DNA of 15,882 nt from Synechococcales cyanobacterium PMM_0085 (GCA_949127705.1 CASBQJ010000312.1:1-15882); one strand, 5' to 3'. Numbered from the stretch's first letter, positions 1-7,041 are shown. The notes: generated by a model not told the origin, from the letters alone. Translations and numbers: made by a program.

Positions 1-294
1 CCGGTGACGGATGCTGCCATCGCTCAGCCAATCGGCTGTCTGTGGCTCGGGAGCGCCATCGATCAGGTGGAGGGCGATCGCCACTCCCATATCTTTTTGC
101 TATATGTAGCTCCGGCCTGCCGACGCCAAGGAATTGGGGCAGCGCTGATTCGTCAGGCTGAGGCGTGGGCAGTTCAACGGGGCGATCGCCAGATTGGGCT
201 GCATGTTTTCCAATCAAATCAGCCTGCTATCAACCTCTACGCCAAACTGGGCTATAGCCCTCAATCGCTATGGATGGTAAAACCTTTGAGCTAG
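1..294 (+). CDS. GNAT-family N-acetyltransferase, C-terminal part (5' end outside window)
   Basis: The frame is open to the first base of the window, so the gene almost certainly begins upstream; GTG at position 4 is only the first possible start inside the window. The visible part carries the acetyl-CoA binding core of a GNAT fold: a beta strand (HIFLLYVAP) followed by the pyrophosphate loop R-R-Q-G-I-G, a helix (AALIRQAEAWA), then the strand IGLHVF and the closing N-x-x-A-I-N-L-Y-x-K-L-G-Y motif near the C-terminus. This family transfers an acetyl group from acetyl-CoA to an amine on a small molecule or protein; the acceptor cannot be read from this fragment. The last 15 or so residues after the LGY motif are short, as usual. 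Two HIP1 octamers lie inside it. Fold assignment is firm, substrate unknown. Confidence 0.88.
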   Translation, partial: PVTDAAIAQPIGCLWLGSAIDQVEGDRHSHIFLLYVAPACRRQGIGAALIRQAEAWAVQRGDRQIGLHVFQSNQPAINLYAKLGYSPQSLWMVKPLS

Positions 295-431
295 TATGCC
301 TGCAAAACCGCACCTACCAGCCAGCCGGATCTACCACCCGCTGATCTGCCTAAAGCAATACTTCTCGCCACAATCTCGGCTGCCCTGTAATGCTGTGGTA
401 AATTCATCAATATATCTATCTAGCCTTAAAT

Positions 432-1286
432 ATGCGCTGGCAATTTGGTCGCAAGAGTAGCAACGTTGAAGATAGACGGGGCATGGGACGTTCCGGTGCA
501 GTGGTCGGCGGGGGCATCGGCACCATTGTCCTGGCAATCATTGTGACGCTGTTGGGTGGTGATCCCAGTATGATTTTGGATCAGGTCACAGGGGCAGATC
601 CGTACGCCGAGCCCGCTCAGGTGGCTCCGACTCCTCCGGCCGATGACGAGACCGCCCAATTTGTCTCCGTCATTCTGGGCTACACCGAAGACACCTGGAG
701 TGAAATTTTTAAAGAGTCTGGCTCAAAATACGTCCCCCCCAAACTCGTTCTATTCTCTGGAGTTGTGGAATCAGACTGTGGCGTCGCCAAGTCTGCCATG
801 GGGCCTTTCTACTGCCCATTAGATCAAAAAGTCTACATCGACACTAGCTTTTTCCAAGATATGGACAGTGAGCTTGGGGCACCTGGAGATTTTGCCCAAG
901 CCTATGTGATCGCCCATGAAGTTGGGCATCACGTCCAAAACTTGCTGGGGATCTCAGGCCAGGTGCAAAAGATGCAGCAGCAAGCGGGTGAAGCTCAAGC
1001 CAATCAGCTTTCTGTGCGGTTAGAGTTGCAGGCAGACTGTTTTGCTGGAGTTTGGGGCAACCGTACCCAGCAAGCGCAGAAAATTTTGGAGCAGGGAGAC
1101 GTCGAAGAAGCGCTAAATGCGGCCACGGCGATTGGCGACGATCGGCTGCAAAAACGGGCGAGCGGGCGGGTCGTGCCGGACTCGTTTACCCATGGCAGTT
1201 CTGCTCAACGGGTGCGTTGGTTCACGCAGGGCATTAAGACGGGCGATCCCAATCAATGCAATACGTTTGATGACCAAGATCTCTAA
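432..1286 (+). CDS. Membrane-anchored neutral zinc metallopeptidase (YpfJ-like family)
   Basis: The protein is 284 residues. A basic N-terminus is followed by one hydrophobic segment (about residues 21-42), then an acidic and proline-rich linker (about 55-72) and a catalytic domain, so the bulk should lie outside the cytoplasmic face. The zincin motif HEVGHH is at residues 162-167, giving zinc ligands H162 and H166 and general base E163. A second conserved segment, E-L-Q-A-D-C (198-203), supplies the probable third ligand and is typical of the YpfJ family of putative neutral zinc metallopeptidases. The motif M-G-P-F-Y-C-P, with C116 and C128 near it, precedes the active site, as in this family, and may form a disulfide. 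The start ATG directly precedes the conserved M-R-W family opening. Its natural substrate is not known from sequence. It stands alone, with more than 100 bases on either side. Confidence 0.9.
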   Translation: MRWQFGRKSSNVEDRRGMGRSGAVVGGGIGTIVLAIIVTLLGGDPSMILDQVTGADPYAEPAQVAPTPPADDETAQFVSVILGYTEDTWSEIFKESGSKYVPPKLVLFSGVVESDCGVAKSAMGPFYCPLDQKVYIDTSFFQDMDSELGAPGDFAQAYVIAHEVGHHVQNLLGISGQVQKMQQQAGEAQANQLSVRLELQADCFAGVWGNRTQQAQKILEQGDVEEALNAATAIGDDRLQKRASGRVVPDSFTHGSSAQRVRWFTQGIKTGDPNQCNTFDDQDL

Positions 1287-1589
1287 TCCTGTCTCTAATC
1301 TTGCTAGGCAGCCTGGGCAATGCAGGCCGCGACTGAGAGTGAAACCAGGGTAAAGCCCTGAGATAGGGGTGCCCTCCCCTCATTCGATTTTGAGCGTTAA
1401 GCCGTATAGTTAGCTCTAGAGTTGAGTGCGGCAGCAGTTTCTCTGGTTTACGGCTCTCCGGCAAAGCCGAAGTCTGCTTTTTGATGGATAAGATACTCAG
1501 AATTAATGGTAAGAATTAAATAGACCTCAATTTAGGTATGTTTTCTTACAATCCTGTTCCCTGTTCTACCTCACATTCTTAATCTACCT
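1287..1589. other. Intergenic stretch with small hairpins, no clear gene
   Basis: No convincing coding frame lies here. Two short stem-loops stand side by side downstream of the peptidase: CAGGG-taaag-CCCTG (1346-1360) and AGGGG-tgccct-CCCCT (1365-1380). A third, CGGCT/AGCCG around 1451-1469, is followed by five T residues at 1478-1482 and could be a weak terminator for the peptidase transcript. The third contains cggcaaagccgaa, which recurs upstream of dnaG. The stretch from about 1480 to 1589 is AT-rich and could hold a promoter for the small reading frame that follows, but no clean -35/-10 pair is visible. Confidence 0.4.
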
Positions 1590-1721
1590 ATGTTTGAAGT
1601 CGGTGCGCTTGTTCTCTGGCTTTCTCTCTTTACGGTCATTCCCTCACTGGCTAAGAATTCGAGTTTAGAAGGCGATCGCCTCCCTACCTTGTTTCGGACT
1701 CATTTAACTCAAAAAAAGTAA
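1590..1721 (+). CDS. Possible small single-span membrane peptide (43 aa)
   Basis: An ATG at 1590 opens a 43-codon frame ending in TAA. The N-terminal 21 residues (MFEVGALVLWLSLFTVIPSLA) form a plausible membrane span or signal sequence; the rest is polar and ends in KK. A HIP1 octamer falls inside it. I do not recognise the peptide: it does not match the small photosystem or cytochrome b6f subunits I can recall. There is no Shine-Dalgarno sequence, which is not decisive in cyanobacteria. A rho-independent terminator on the same strand follows about 115 bases downstream, so a short transcript across this frame is plausible. It could equally be a chance frame within an intergenic RNA. Confidence 0.3.
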   Translation: MFEVGALVLWLSLFTVIPSLAKNSSLEGDRLPTLFRTHLTQKK

Positions 1722-1835
1722 CTCAAAGCAGTAGATCGCCTGCGTGTATTCAAACAGCTGATTCAACTTCTTGCCCGGTAGCTTAATCTCAGCACCCTTG
1801 ACTGTTTAAGTTAAATAATCTACTTAAAAAATACT

Positions 1836-1869
1836 GGCTTACCTCGGATCAAACGGGCAAGCCTTTTTT
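1836..1869 (+). terminator. Rho-independent terminator
   Basis: The stem GGCTT-a-CC pairs with GG-gc-AAGCC (one mismatch, one wobble) around the loop and is followed directly by a run of six T residues at 1863-1868. The direction is rightward. No firmly assigned gene lies just upstream, which argues that something between about 1480 and 1836, such as the small frame at 1590-1721 or a small RNA, is transcribed. Confidence 0.65.
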
Positions 1870-1898
1870 ATTGAGTTGCTATTTAGAGCCGCTATATC

Positions 1899-2008
1899 AC
1901 TAGTAGAAGACGGCGCAAGTTTAGCTACTGTAGTGCAGGCATCTTGCCTGCGCAGGCAAGATGCCTGCACTACGAATGGTAGGCAGATTTACGCCTCAGA
2001 CTACTAGT
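1899..2008. mobile_element. MITE-like palindromic element, 110 bp
   Basis: The element is bounded by ACTAGTAG (1899-1906) and its reverse complement CTACTAGT (2001-2008). Its core (1930-1973) is a perfect 44-bp palindrome, each arm reading GTAGTGCAGGCATCTTGCCT plus GC. The outer arms between termini and core are imperfect inverted repeats of each other (GGCGcAAg versus GGCGtAAa). There is no coding capacity, so any movement would need enzymes supplied from elsewhere. The right end supplies the TAG stop of the leftward herA-like gene. In RNA form the core would be a very strong hairpin and may end transcription from that gene, although no T-run follows. I recall similar TGCAGGCATCTTGCC repeats as scattered in other cyanobacterial genomes, but could not check this. 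Confidence 0.6.
1930..1973. repeat. Perfect 44-bp palindrome (core of the 1899-2008 element)
   Basis: Positions 1930-1951 are the exact reverse complement of 1952-1973, with no spacer. The centre is GCCTGC/GCAGGC. It lies 31 bp downstream of the stop codon of the leftward ATPase gene. Confidence 0.95.
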
Positions 2009-3698
2009 CAATGCTGACTCCGCCCACGGTTCTTGACCGGGCGCGACTAACCGGGGGAGCTTGTTCTATCTCCCGTTGATGCACCTGGTGAGCTTGGAAA
2101 TGTTGCTGCCACATTGCCGGAGCATCCAACGTTTCGCCGCCGTGTTTGGTCAGCCGTTGGCGCACTTGGCACAGCAGCGGCGTATTGACACATGCGCCAG
2201 CAATAATCACTTGCCCTTTGGTTAAGGCCGGCAGTTCCTTGAGCAAATCTCGCCCAGCGGCTTCTACGCCATACTTCAGGCTATCTTGGTCTACGGGGTT
2301 GACAATGCGCATAATGAATTGGCTCATACACTGCGACAGCACATCCGCGTCGAGCTTACCGGGTCGCTGAGTAATTAGCCCCATTCCCAGCCCAAATTTC
2401 CGGCCTTCACTCAAAATAGTTCGCAAAATTGTCTTGCAACGAGACGGTTCATGGGCCGGGGCAAAGCGATGTGCTTCTTCTACCAAGATAAAAATAGGAT
2501 AGGGCAGGTAATTTTCATCGTCGTCTGTAATATTGCCTTTTTGGGTATTCATCCGGGCTTGATTGGCTTGCCGCAACACCGCCGCACAAATGACCTGCTG
2601 CTCTTCCTGGCTAATTTCATTCATTTGTAATACAGTGACTTGGCCAGGTTGAAACAAGTCTCTGGGGGTCATGTGGTCAACGGTATGGAAATAGCGCGAT
2701 CGCTCCAATCGATCTAGCTTCCATTCCAGTGCAGGCGCTGACGAACCCGTTTTTTCGTTCCCATCATCATCCTGGCTGCGGTCTGCTTCATACACCGCCG
2801 CAATTAGATCCTGCACGCCCCAGCGATGATCTCCGCGACGATGCTTCTGTAGCAGGATAAACGCTTTATTCAAAATAGACTGCTGGCGATCGCTCATCTC
2901 TGGCAGCAGCGCCAAAATGTCGTAGTAGTCAAGCGACGACACTCGGATCCGGACATCGTCTGGGGTTAGGACTTTGACTTGAGGGGCATAGCCATCTTCA
3001 GCCATAAATTTCGGATGGCCTCGCATGTCGGCCAAGGTGCCATATTCGCCGTGCGGGTCAAAAATCAAGACGGCGGCTCGGTTGTGAGGTGCCAGCAATT
3101 CTTCCACTAGCACGCCAGCGGTATAGGATTTGCCCGACCCCGTACCTGCCAGAATGGCAATATGGGTGCTCACCAATTCCTTCACATCCACCGCGATCGG
3201 CACTGCGTTTTGCTCCCGCAGCAGCAGATAACCCAGATACGCCGCGCCGATCTCTCCTGGCTGTTTTTTGTTCAGCACCTGGCGCAAGCATTCATCGCTG
3301 GCTAAGTAGACCTTATAGCCCGGATCAGGCGTCTTGCGGGGATTAAGGAAGCCCAGTCTAGGGTCGAAGTAACCGATTACATCTACGGTCACTTCGTAGA
3401 TTTCGGGATTGGGATGCGAAAATCCGACGATGGCCGCGATCGCCTCTGGGCTAATTTCTGTGTCGGCAAACATCCGATCGGGTAAATGATCAATCAAGCA
3501 CCGTGCCGAAATTTTGCCTAAAATCTGGAGCATCCCCGATGCCACATCGTCCGTAGGCGCATCATAGTAAACAAATTCGCCGACCTTAACGTGGCGATTG
3601 TTAGCGGTAATAAATACATATTGATTCGCATTTTCACCTGGCCCTTTGACGGTGCCAATGGCCTGTAATGAAGATAAACAAGGAAGTGCTACAGTCAT
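2004..3698 (-). CDS. HerA-type ATP-binding protein (DUF87 family DNA-translocase/helicase)
   Basis: The product from ATG at 3698 is 564 residues; a TTG nine bases further out is also in frame, but the ATG has GGA seven bases upstream. Residues about 10-115 fit the N-terminal HAS-barrel region of HerA proteins. The FtsK/HerA-type ATPase core shows Walker A G-T-G-S-G-K-S at about 185-191, then L-I-F-D-P-H-G-E-Y-G, the Walker B strand I-F-I-L-V-E-E-A-H at about 400-409, and the sensor/arginine-finger region T-Q-R-P-G-K-L-D near 450. HerA proteins are hexameric DNA-pumping ATPases that usually work with the nuclease NurA in end resection. No nurA, mre11 or rad50 homologue lies in this window, so its role here is inferred from family only. 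Its stop codon falls inside a palindromic element, so the C-terminus may have been altered. It is transcribed away from the kinase gene. Confidence 0.9.
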   Translation of the reverse strand: MTVALPCLSSLQAIGTVKGPGENANQYVFITANNRHVKVGEFVYYDAPTDDVASGMLQILGKISARCLIDHLPDRMFADTEISPEAIAAIVGFSHPNPEIYEVTVDVIGYFDPRLGFLNPRKTPDPGYKVYLASDECLRQVLNKKQPGEIGAAYLGYLLLREQNAVPIAVDVKELVSTHIAILAGTGSGKSYTAGVLVEELLAPHNRAAVLIFDPHGEYGTLADMRGHPKFMAEDGYAPQVKVLTPDDVRIRVSSLDYYDILALLPEMSDRQQSILNKAFILLQKHRRGDHRWGVQDLIAAVYEADRSQDDDGNEKTGSSAPALEWKLDRLERSRYFHTVDHMTPRDLFQPGQVTVLQMNEISQEEQQVICAAVLRQANQARMNTQKGNITDDDENYLPYPIFILVEEAHRFAPAHEPSRCKTILRTILSEGRKFGLGMGLITQRPGKLDADVLSQCMSQFIMRIVNPVDQDSLKYGVEAAGRDLLKELPALTKGQVIIAGACVNTPLLCQVRQRLTKHGGETLDAPAMWQQHFQAHQVHQREIEQAPPVSRARSRTVGGVSID

Positions 3699-3790
3699 GA
3701 GTTCCAAAACAAGGTAAGAGAATCAATGGCTGACTTAGACATCACTGCGTCAATTGCAGCTTGCTTAGCAGCTTTATAAGAAATAGTCAT
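3695..3790 (-). CDS. Possible 31-aa leader peptide overlapping the herA-like start
   Basis: On the minus strand, ATG at 3788-3790 opens a frame of 31 codons whose TGA overlaps the ATG of the HerA-type gene as ATGA (3695-3698), the classic geometry of translational coupling. The frame stays open further upstream, with a TTG at 3821-3823 that would give 42 residues. The peptide is alanine- and lysine-rich in its first half (YKAAKQAAIDAVMSKSAID) and could form an amphipathic helix. No strong ribosome binding site precedes the ATG, and I recognise no family. It may be a leader or coupling peptide, or chance. Confidence 0.28.
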   Translation of the reverse strand: MTISYKAAKQAAIDAVMSKSAIDSLTLFWNS

Positions 3791-4177
3791 AGCTGCGTTA
3801 ACAGCGTTAGGCAGCTTTACCAAAATTGCGATTTGACCTGCAAGTTACGTGTCGTTATCGGTAAATCTATCGTTTCCATAGAAAAATATGGTTGAAACGT
3901 AGGGGAATCACGGATTCTAGTCCACATTGGAACGTGTAATCTGGAGCAAGTTAACCCCTTGTATCCAAACTACGCTCAAGACTACTACCAATTGTGATTG
4001 CTAGCGTCTCTAGTTCAAAAGATCTATCTGAGTGGCTCGTTTGAATATACTAGCAGTTAGTCTCAAACCGACAAAGGCAAAGAGTTCCAGCCTGAATCAG
4101 TCCTGTCAATCAGCGCGCCTATCGTCACGTCTTATCTATCGTAGAGTTTAATTCTTGAGAGGTGGGTTGTAGAGACG
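3791..4177. other. Divergent intergenic region between the ATPase and kinase genes
   Basis: This stretch must hold the promoters for the leftward ATPase gene and the rightward histidine kinase gene. It contains an imperfect hairpin at 3871-3899. A TATACT hexamer at 4046-4051 resembles a -10 box but has no matching -35 element at the usual distance. No coding frame of substance or RNA gene is visible on either strand. Confidence 0.5.
3871..3899. promoter_or_regulatory. Imperfect hairpin in the divergent intergenic region
   Basis: CGTTT-CCATA, the six-base loop gaaaaa, TATGG and AAACG form a ten-pair stem interrupted by three extra bases (ttg) on the right side. It lies about 170 bases upstream of the ATPase start and 280 bases upstream of the kinase start, so it could be an operator or part of a long leader. 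Function is inferred from position only. Confidence 0.4.
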
Positions 4178-6307
4178 ATGGCAAACCATTCCCCCGCATT
4201 CCAACTCCCCGCATCCCCCTTGACTACAGTGGTTAAATCCCAGCACAGTTTACTGGTTCAGCAGTTTGAGCACGATTTGCCAAAAATTATTCTCAAGAGT
4301 AAAACGCCTGAACAGGCGCTGGTAAGTTTGCTTGAGCGCCTGAGCGGTGTGTTGGAGGTAGACGCTTGCGTGTTAGGGCTGCTGAATCGAGAACAGCTGC
4401 TGATTCAGTCGTTAGAGTGTTGCCCGCCGCGCCCGCCTTCCTGCTCTCAAGCACCGAGTCCGTGGTTCAGGCTGCTGGCAATCCCTGCCATTCACGCGCA
4501 GTTAACTGAGACTGACCTTGTGGCGATCGCCGACCTCCAGGGGATGCCTGGAGCACAGGCTGCCGATATCGACTCACCGCCACCACCCACCGCCCAGCCT
4601 CTAACAGTGCCAGAAACAGAATTCCCAGCAGCCACTACCTCAGAGCTGCAACCCTTTCAACTAGAGCTACCTCAGGCTAGAGCTGTTTTGATTGCCAAAA
4701 TCCAGTTTCAAGGTCGCCATAATGGCATCCTGCTCTTAACGCGATCGCAGCCCGTGGCGTGGAGCGAGCATGATATTCAGTTGATCAAACGGCTGGTCGA
4801 TCAGGTGGCGATCGCCATTGCTCAGGTGCAGCTAGAGCAGCAGATACAGCAGCAAACTCGATACCAAGCCGTATTAGATCAGCTAACGAGCGCGGTGCGT
4901 CAGGACTGTCAACTAGAACAAATTTTTCAACTAGCGGTTGAGGGAGGTGTTTCTGCCCTACAGGTGAGCCAGGGGACGGTGTTGCTATTTAAGTATGGCG
5001 ATCCTCCACTCAAAGGCCGCCCAGGCGATCGCATGGCCAAAACCCGTGCCACGGTGGCATCCATCTTCCCTCTGAGCGATGGGCCACTGAGTCGTGATCA
5101 GCCCACCTCAACCTCAAGCACCCCCCTGGAGACCTCGGCTAATTTATCGGTGAACGACTGGCTGAAGCAGTCATTCCAAATTGCCAACTGCGACATCTGT
5201 CGGCACCTGTTTGCCCATGTCGATCAAGCCGTCGCTATTCCGATGCCCCATCAGGAAGCGATGATCGATGCCCGCTCTACCGTAGCCCCCATTTTCAACT
5301 TAGCAGCAATGCCCGCGCTGCTGCTGGTGCCCTTGGAACGTCAAGGCACCCTCTTAGGCTGCCTGGTCTTCCAGCAGCGGCAGCACCGATTTTGGCAATC
5401 CGAAGAACTGGCGTTCGTGAAGCTGCTTGCAGCCCAAGTCAGCACCGCCATCATTCAAACGCAAACTCTGCGCCAGGTTCACCTGTTAGTAGAGGAGCGC
5501 ACGGTTCAGCTGCTTCACAGCCTCGATGTTCAGGCAAAACTCTACGAAAAAAGTCGGCAACAAATCGATCAATTGCGCCGGCTCAACCAGATTATGGAAG
5601 AGTTTCTCAGTACGGTCAGCCACGAACTCCTGACGCCGCTAACTAGTATGAAGCTGGCAATTCGGATGCTGCGTGACGCCAACGTGACGCCAGCACAACA
5701 CGATCGGTATCTGCAAATTTTAGACACTCAATGCACTCAAGAAACTCAGCTGATTAATGACTTGCTAGCGCTGCAAAAGCTAGAATTTAACTCCGTTGGG
5801 ATTCAGGTGCAGCAAATTGACCTGCACCACTTTATCCGTGATCTCCAACAGGCATGGATTGAACCCATGGCAGCACAGCAGTTAACCTTAGAGTTGCACC
5901 TCCCCGATCGCCCTTTAATGGTTCGCACTGAGCCAGATAGCCTCCATCGCATCCTGACGGAGTTATTGACCAATGCTAGAAAATATAGTGACTCTGGCGG
6001 TAAAATTGACCTCAATGTTCTATTTTGTACGGAGCAAGCTACCCCGCAAGTGATGATCCAACTATGCAACGTTGGAGTGGGGATTACCCCCGAAGAGTTG
6101 CCCGTTATTTTTGAGAAGTTTCGGCGAGGACACCATGCCACCCAAAAGGCAATTCCCGGCATTGGCCTAGGGCTAGCTCTGGTGAAGGGACTGGCCGCCC
6201 ATTTAAGTGGGGCGATCGCCGCCACGAGTACCCCACGCCCCGATGGGTCTTGGAAAACCTACTTCACCTTAACGTTGCCCCAGTCTCCAAATTTACTCTG
6301 TGGATAA
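4178..6307 (+). CDS. GAF-domain sensor histidine kinase
   Basis: The 709-residue protein has no membrane span, so it is a cytoplasmic sensor. Two GAF-like domains occupy about 40-215 and 230-440; the first contains a proline-rich insert (about 130-160). A helical linker (about 445-475) leads to the dimerisation domain, with the phosphate-accepting His in S-H-E-L-L-T-P-L-T (H482). The ATP-binding domain has an N box with N599 (L-L-T-N-A-R-K-Y-S), an F box (IFEKFRRG) and a G-I-G-L-G-L-A loop at about 661. The G1 box reads C-N-V-G-V-G-I, with Asn in the usual Asp position, a variant I recall from other cyanobacterial kinases. No receiver domain is fused. Neither GAF shows a recognisable bilin-binding Cys-His signature, so light sensing is not supported. 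The response regulator is not in the window. The next gene starts within 11 bases of its stop, suggesting an operon. Confidence 0.93.
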   Translation: MANHSPAFQLPASPLTTVVKSQHSLLVQQFEHDLPKIILKSKTPEQALVSLLERLSGVLEVDACVLGLLNREQLLIQSLECCPPRPPSCSQAPSPWFRLLAIPAIHAQLTETDLVAIADLQGMPGAQAADIDSPPPPTAQPLTVPETEFPAATTSELQPFQLELPQARAVLIAKIQFQGRHNGILLLTRSQPVAWSEHDIQLIKRLVDQVAIAIAQVQLEQQIQQQTRYQAVLDQLTSAVRQDCQLEQIFQLAVEGGVSALQVSQGTVLLFKYGDPPLKGRPGDRMAKTRATVASIFPLSDGPLSRDQPTSTSSTPLETSANLSVNDWLKQSFQIANCDICRHLFAHVDQAVAIPMPHQEAMIDARSTVAPIFNLAAMPALLLVPLERQGTLLGCLVFQQRQHRFWQSEELAFVKLLAAQVSTAIIQTQTLRQVHLLVEERTVQLLHSLDVQAKLYEKSRQQIDQLRRLNQIMEEFLSTVSHELLTPLTSMKLAIRMLRDANVTPAQHDRYLQILDTQCTQETQLINDLLALQKLEFNSVGIQVQQIDLHHFIRDLQQAWIEPMAAQQLTLELHLPDRPLMVRTEPDSLHRILTELLTNARKYSDSGGKIDLNVLFCTEQATPQVMIQLCNVGVGITPEELPVIFEKFRRGHHATQKAIPGIGLGLALVKGLAAHLSGAIAATSTPRPDGSWKTYFTLTLPQSPNLLCG

Positions 6308-6317
6308 AGTAGCGGGT

Positions 6318-6935
6318 ATGAGTTCCGACCTAGATCAATCAATTCTGGAAAATTCTTCTTCTCTAGCCTCGCCTCTATTGGAGGTAGCCGGTGACGGTGC
6401 TGTTAACCTGGCTTTATCGTCAGAGGTAGAGGTGCAAACCGAGCAGGTCGAAGGTCGCCGCCGCCGCATCTCTGCCTGTGCCTGCCTGCCTTATTCAACC
6501 GAAAAAATTTGGCAAATTTTGACTGATTATGAGCACTTAGCCGATTTCATTCCCAACCTCTCCAAAAGCTGCCGCACCGAACATCCTCAGGGCGGCATCC
6601 GGATTGAGCAAATAGGGGTACAGTCGCTCTGGAAACTACAGCTGAAATTCTGTGCGCGCGTTGTCTTAGACATGGTGGAAAATTTTCCCCATGAGATTGG
6701 CTTTCAAATGGTAGAAGGCGATTTCAAAGAATTTTACGGGCACTGGCAGCTGCATCCAACCCAAGGCTCTCTTCAAGGAGATGTAGAAATGCCGGGAACT
6801 AACCTGTGCTACTCATTAACCTTACTGCCTAGCCGAATCATGCCAATTGGGATCATTGAAAGTCGGCTGAAGCAAGATTTAGCCTTAAATCTCAACGCCA
6901 TTCGGCAGCGGGCAGATCAGCTATTCGGCCAGTAG
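6318..6935 (+). CDS. SRPBCC-family (cyclase/dehydrase-like, START-type fold) protein
   Basis: I chose ATG at 6318 (205 residues, AGCGGG just upstream); a GTG at 6300 would give 211 residues and overlap the kinase gene by eight bases. The first 50 residues are acidic and poorly ordered, then a basic R-R-R-R patch begins the domain. The domain shows the polyketide cyclase/dehydrase pattern: a strand ending in P-Y-S-T-E-K-I-W-Q-I-L-T-D-Y-E-H-L, then F-I-P-N-L-S, the E-Q-I-G strand, beta strands ending in Y-S-L-T-L-L-P, and a long C-terminal helix (about 175-205). Such folds bind hydrophobic ligands or assist quinone and lipid processes; the ligand here is unknown. Tight linkage with the kinase suggests shared transcription, but a functional partnership is inference. 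Confidence 0.85.
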   Translation: MSSDLDQSILENSSSLASPLLEVAGDGAVNLALSSEVEVQTEQVEGRRRRISACACLPYSTEKIWQILTDYEHLADFIPNLSKSCRTEHPQGGIRIEQIGVQSLWKLQLKFCARVVLDMVENFPHEIGFQMVEGDFKEFYGHWQLHPTQGSLQGDVEMPGTNLCYSLTLLPSRIMPIGIIESRLKQDLALNLNAIRQRADQLFGQ

Positions 6936-6954
6936 CGGTTAGGTTCAGGGTTAA

Positions 6955-6993
6955 GCAAGTGTTGGGCACGACCCAGTTATACCCAACACTTGC
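6955..6993. terminator. Strong 12-bp hairpin downstream of the SRPBCC gene
   Basis: GCAAGTGTTGGG (6955-6966) pairs perfectly with CCCAACACTTGC (6982-6993) across a 15-base loop. No T-run follows, so it is not a classic rho-independent terminator; it could stabilise the 3' end of the kinase-SRPBCC transcript or act as a regulatory site for the antiporter gene. Its last bases merge into the tandem repeat that follows. Confidence 0.55.
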
Positions 6994-7027
6994 ACCAAGT
7001 TATGTACCAAGTTATGCACCAAATTAT
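6992..7027 (+). repeat. Three 12-bp direct repeats in the antiporter leader
   Basis: GCACCAAGTTAT, GTACCAAGTTAT and GCACCAAATTAT lie head to tail and end 14 bases before the antiporter start codon; a partial GCA begins a fourth unit. Each unit differs from the consensus by at most one base. The position suggests a leader or promoter-proximal regulatory role, or simple slippage in non-coding DNA. Confidence 0.85.
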
Positions 7028-7041
7028 GCAAAAGTGAGGCG

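Noticed and set aside
1798..1826. TTGACT plus TACTTA at 17-base spacing as a promoter
   Set aside because: The -10 match is poor and the start would lie just before the terminator at 1836, leaving nothing to transcribe.
1287..2003. tRNA or known structured RNA in the gene-poor stretch
   Set aside because: No T-loop sequence (GGTTCRANYCC) or cloverleaf arms, and the hairpins do not match an RNA family I can recognise.
4046..4051. TATACT as a -10 promoter box for the kinase gene
   Set aside because: No -35 hexamer lies 16-18 bases upstream, so I do not call a promoter from a single hexamer.
5161..5240. Possible cyanobacteriochrome site in the second GAF domain (C-D-I-C-R-H)
   Set aside because: Cys residues near a His are present, but the surrounding bilin-binding Cys-His and Asp motifs of phytochrome or cyanobacteriochrome GAF domains are not.
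5803..6225. 140-codon minus-strand frame within the kinase ATP-binding domain
   Set aside because: The plus strand carries all kinase motifs here. The minus frame shows no domain and is a composition shadow.
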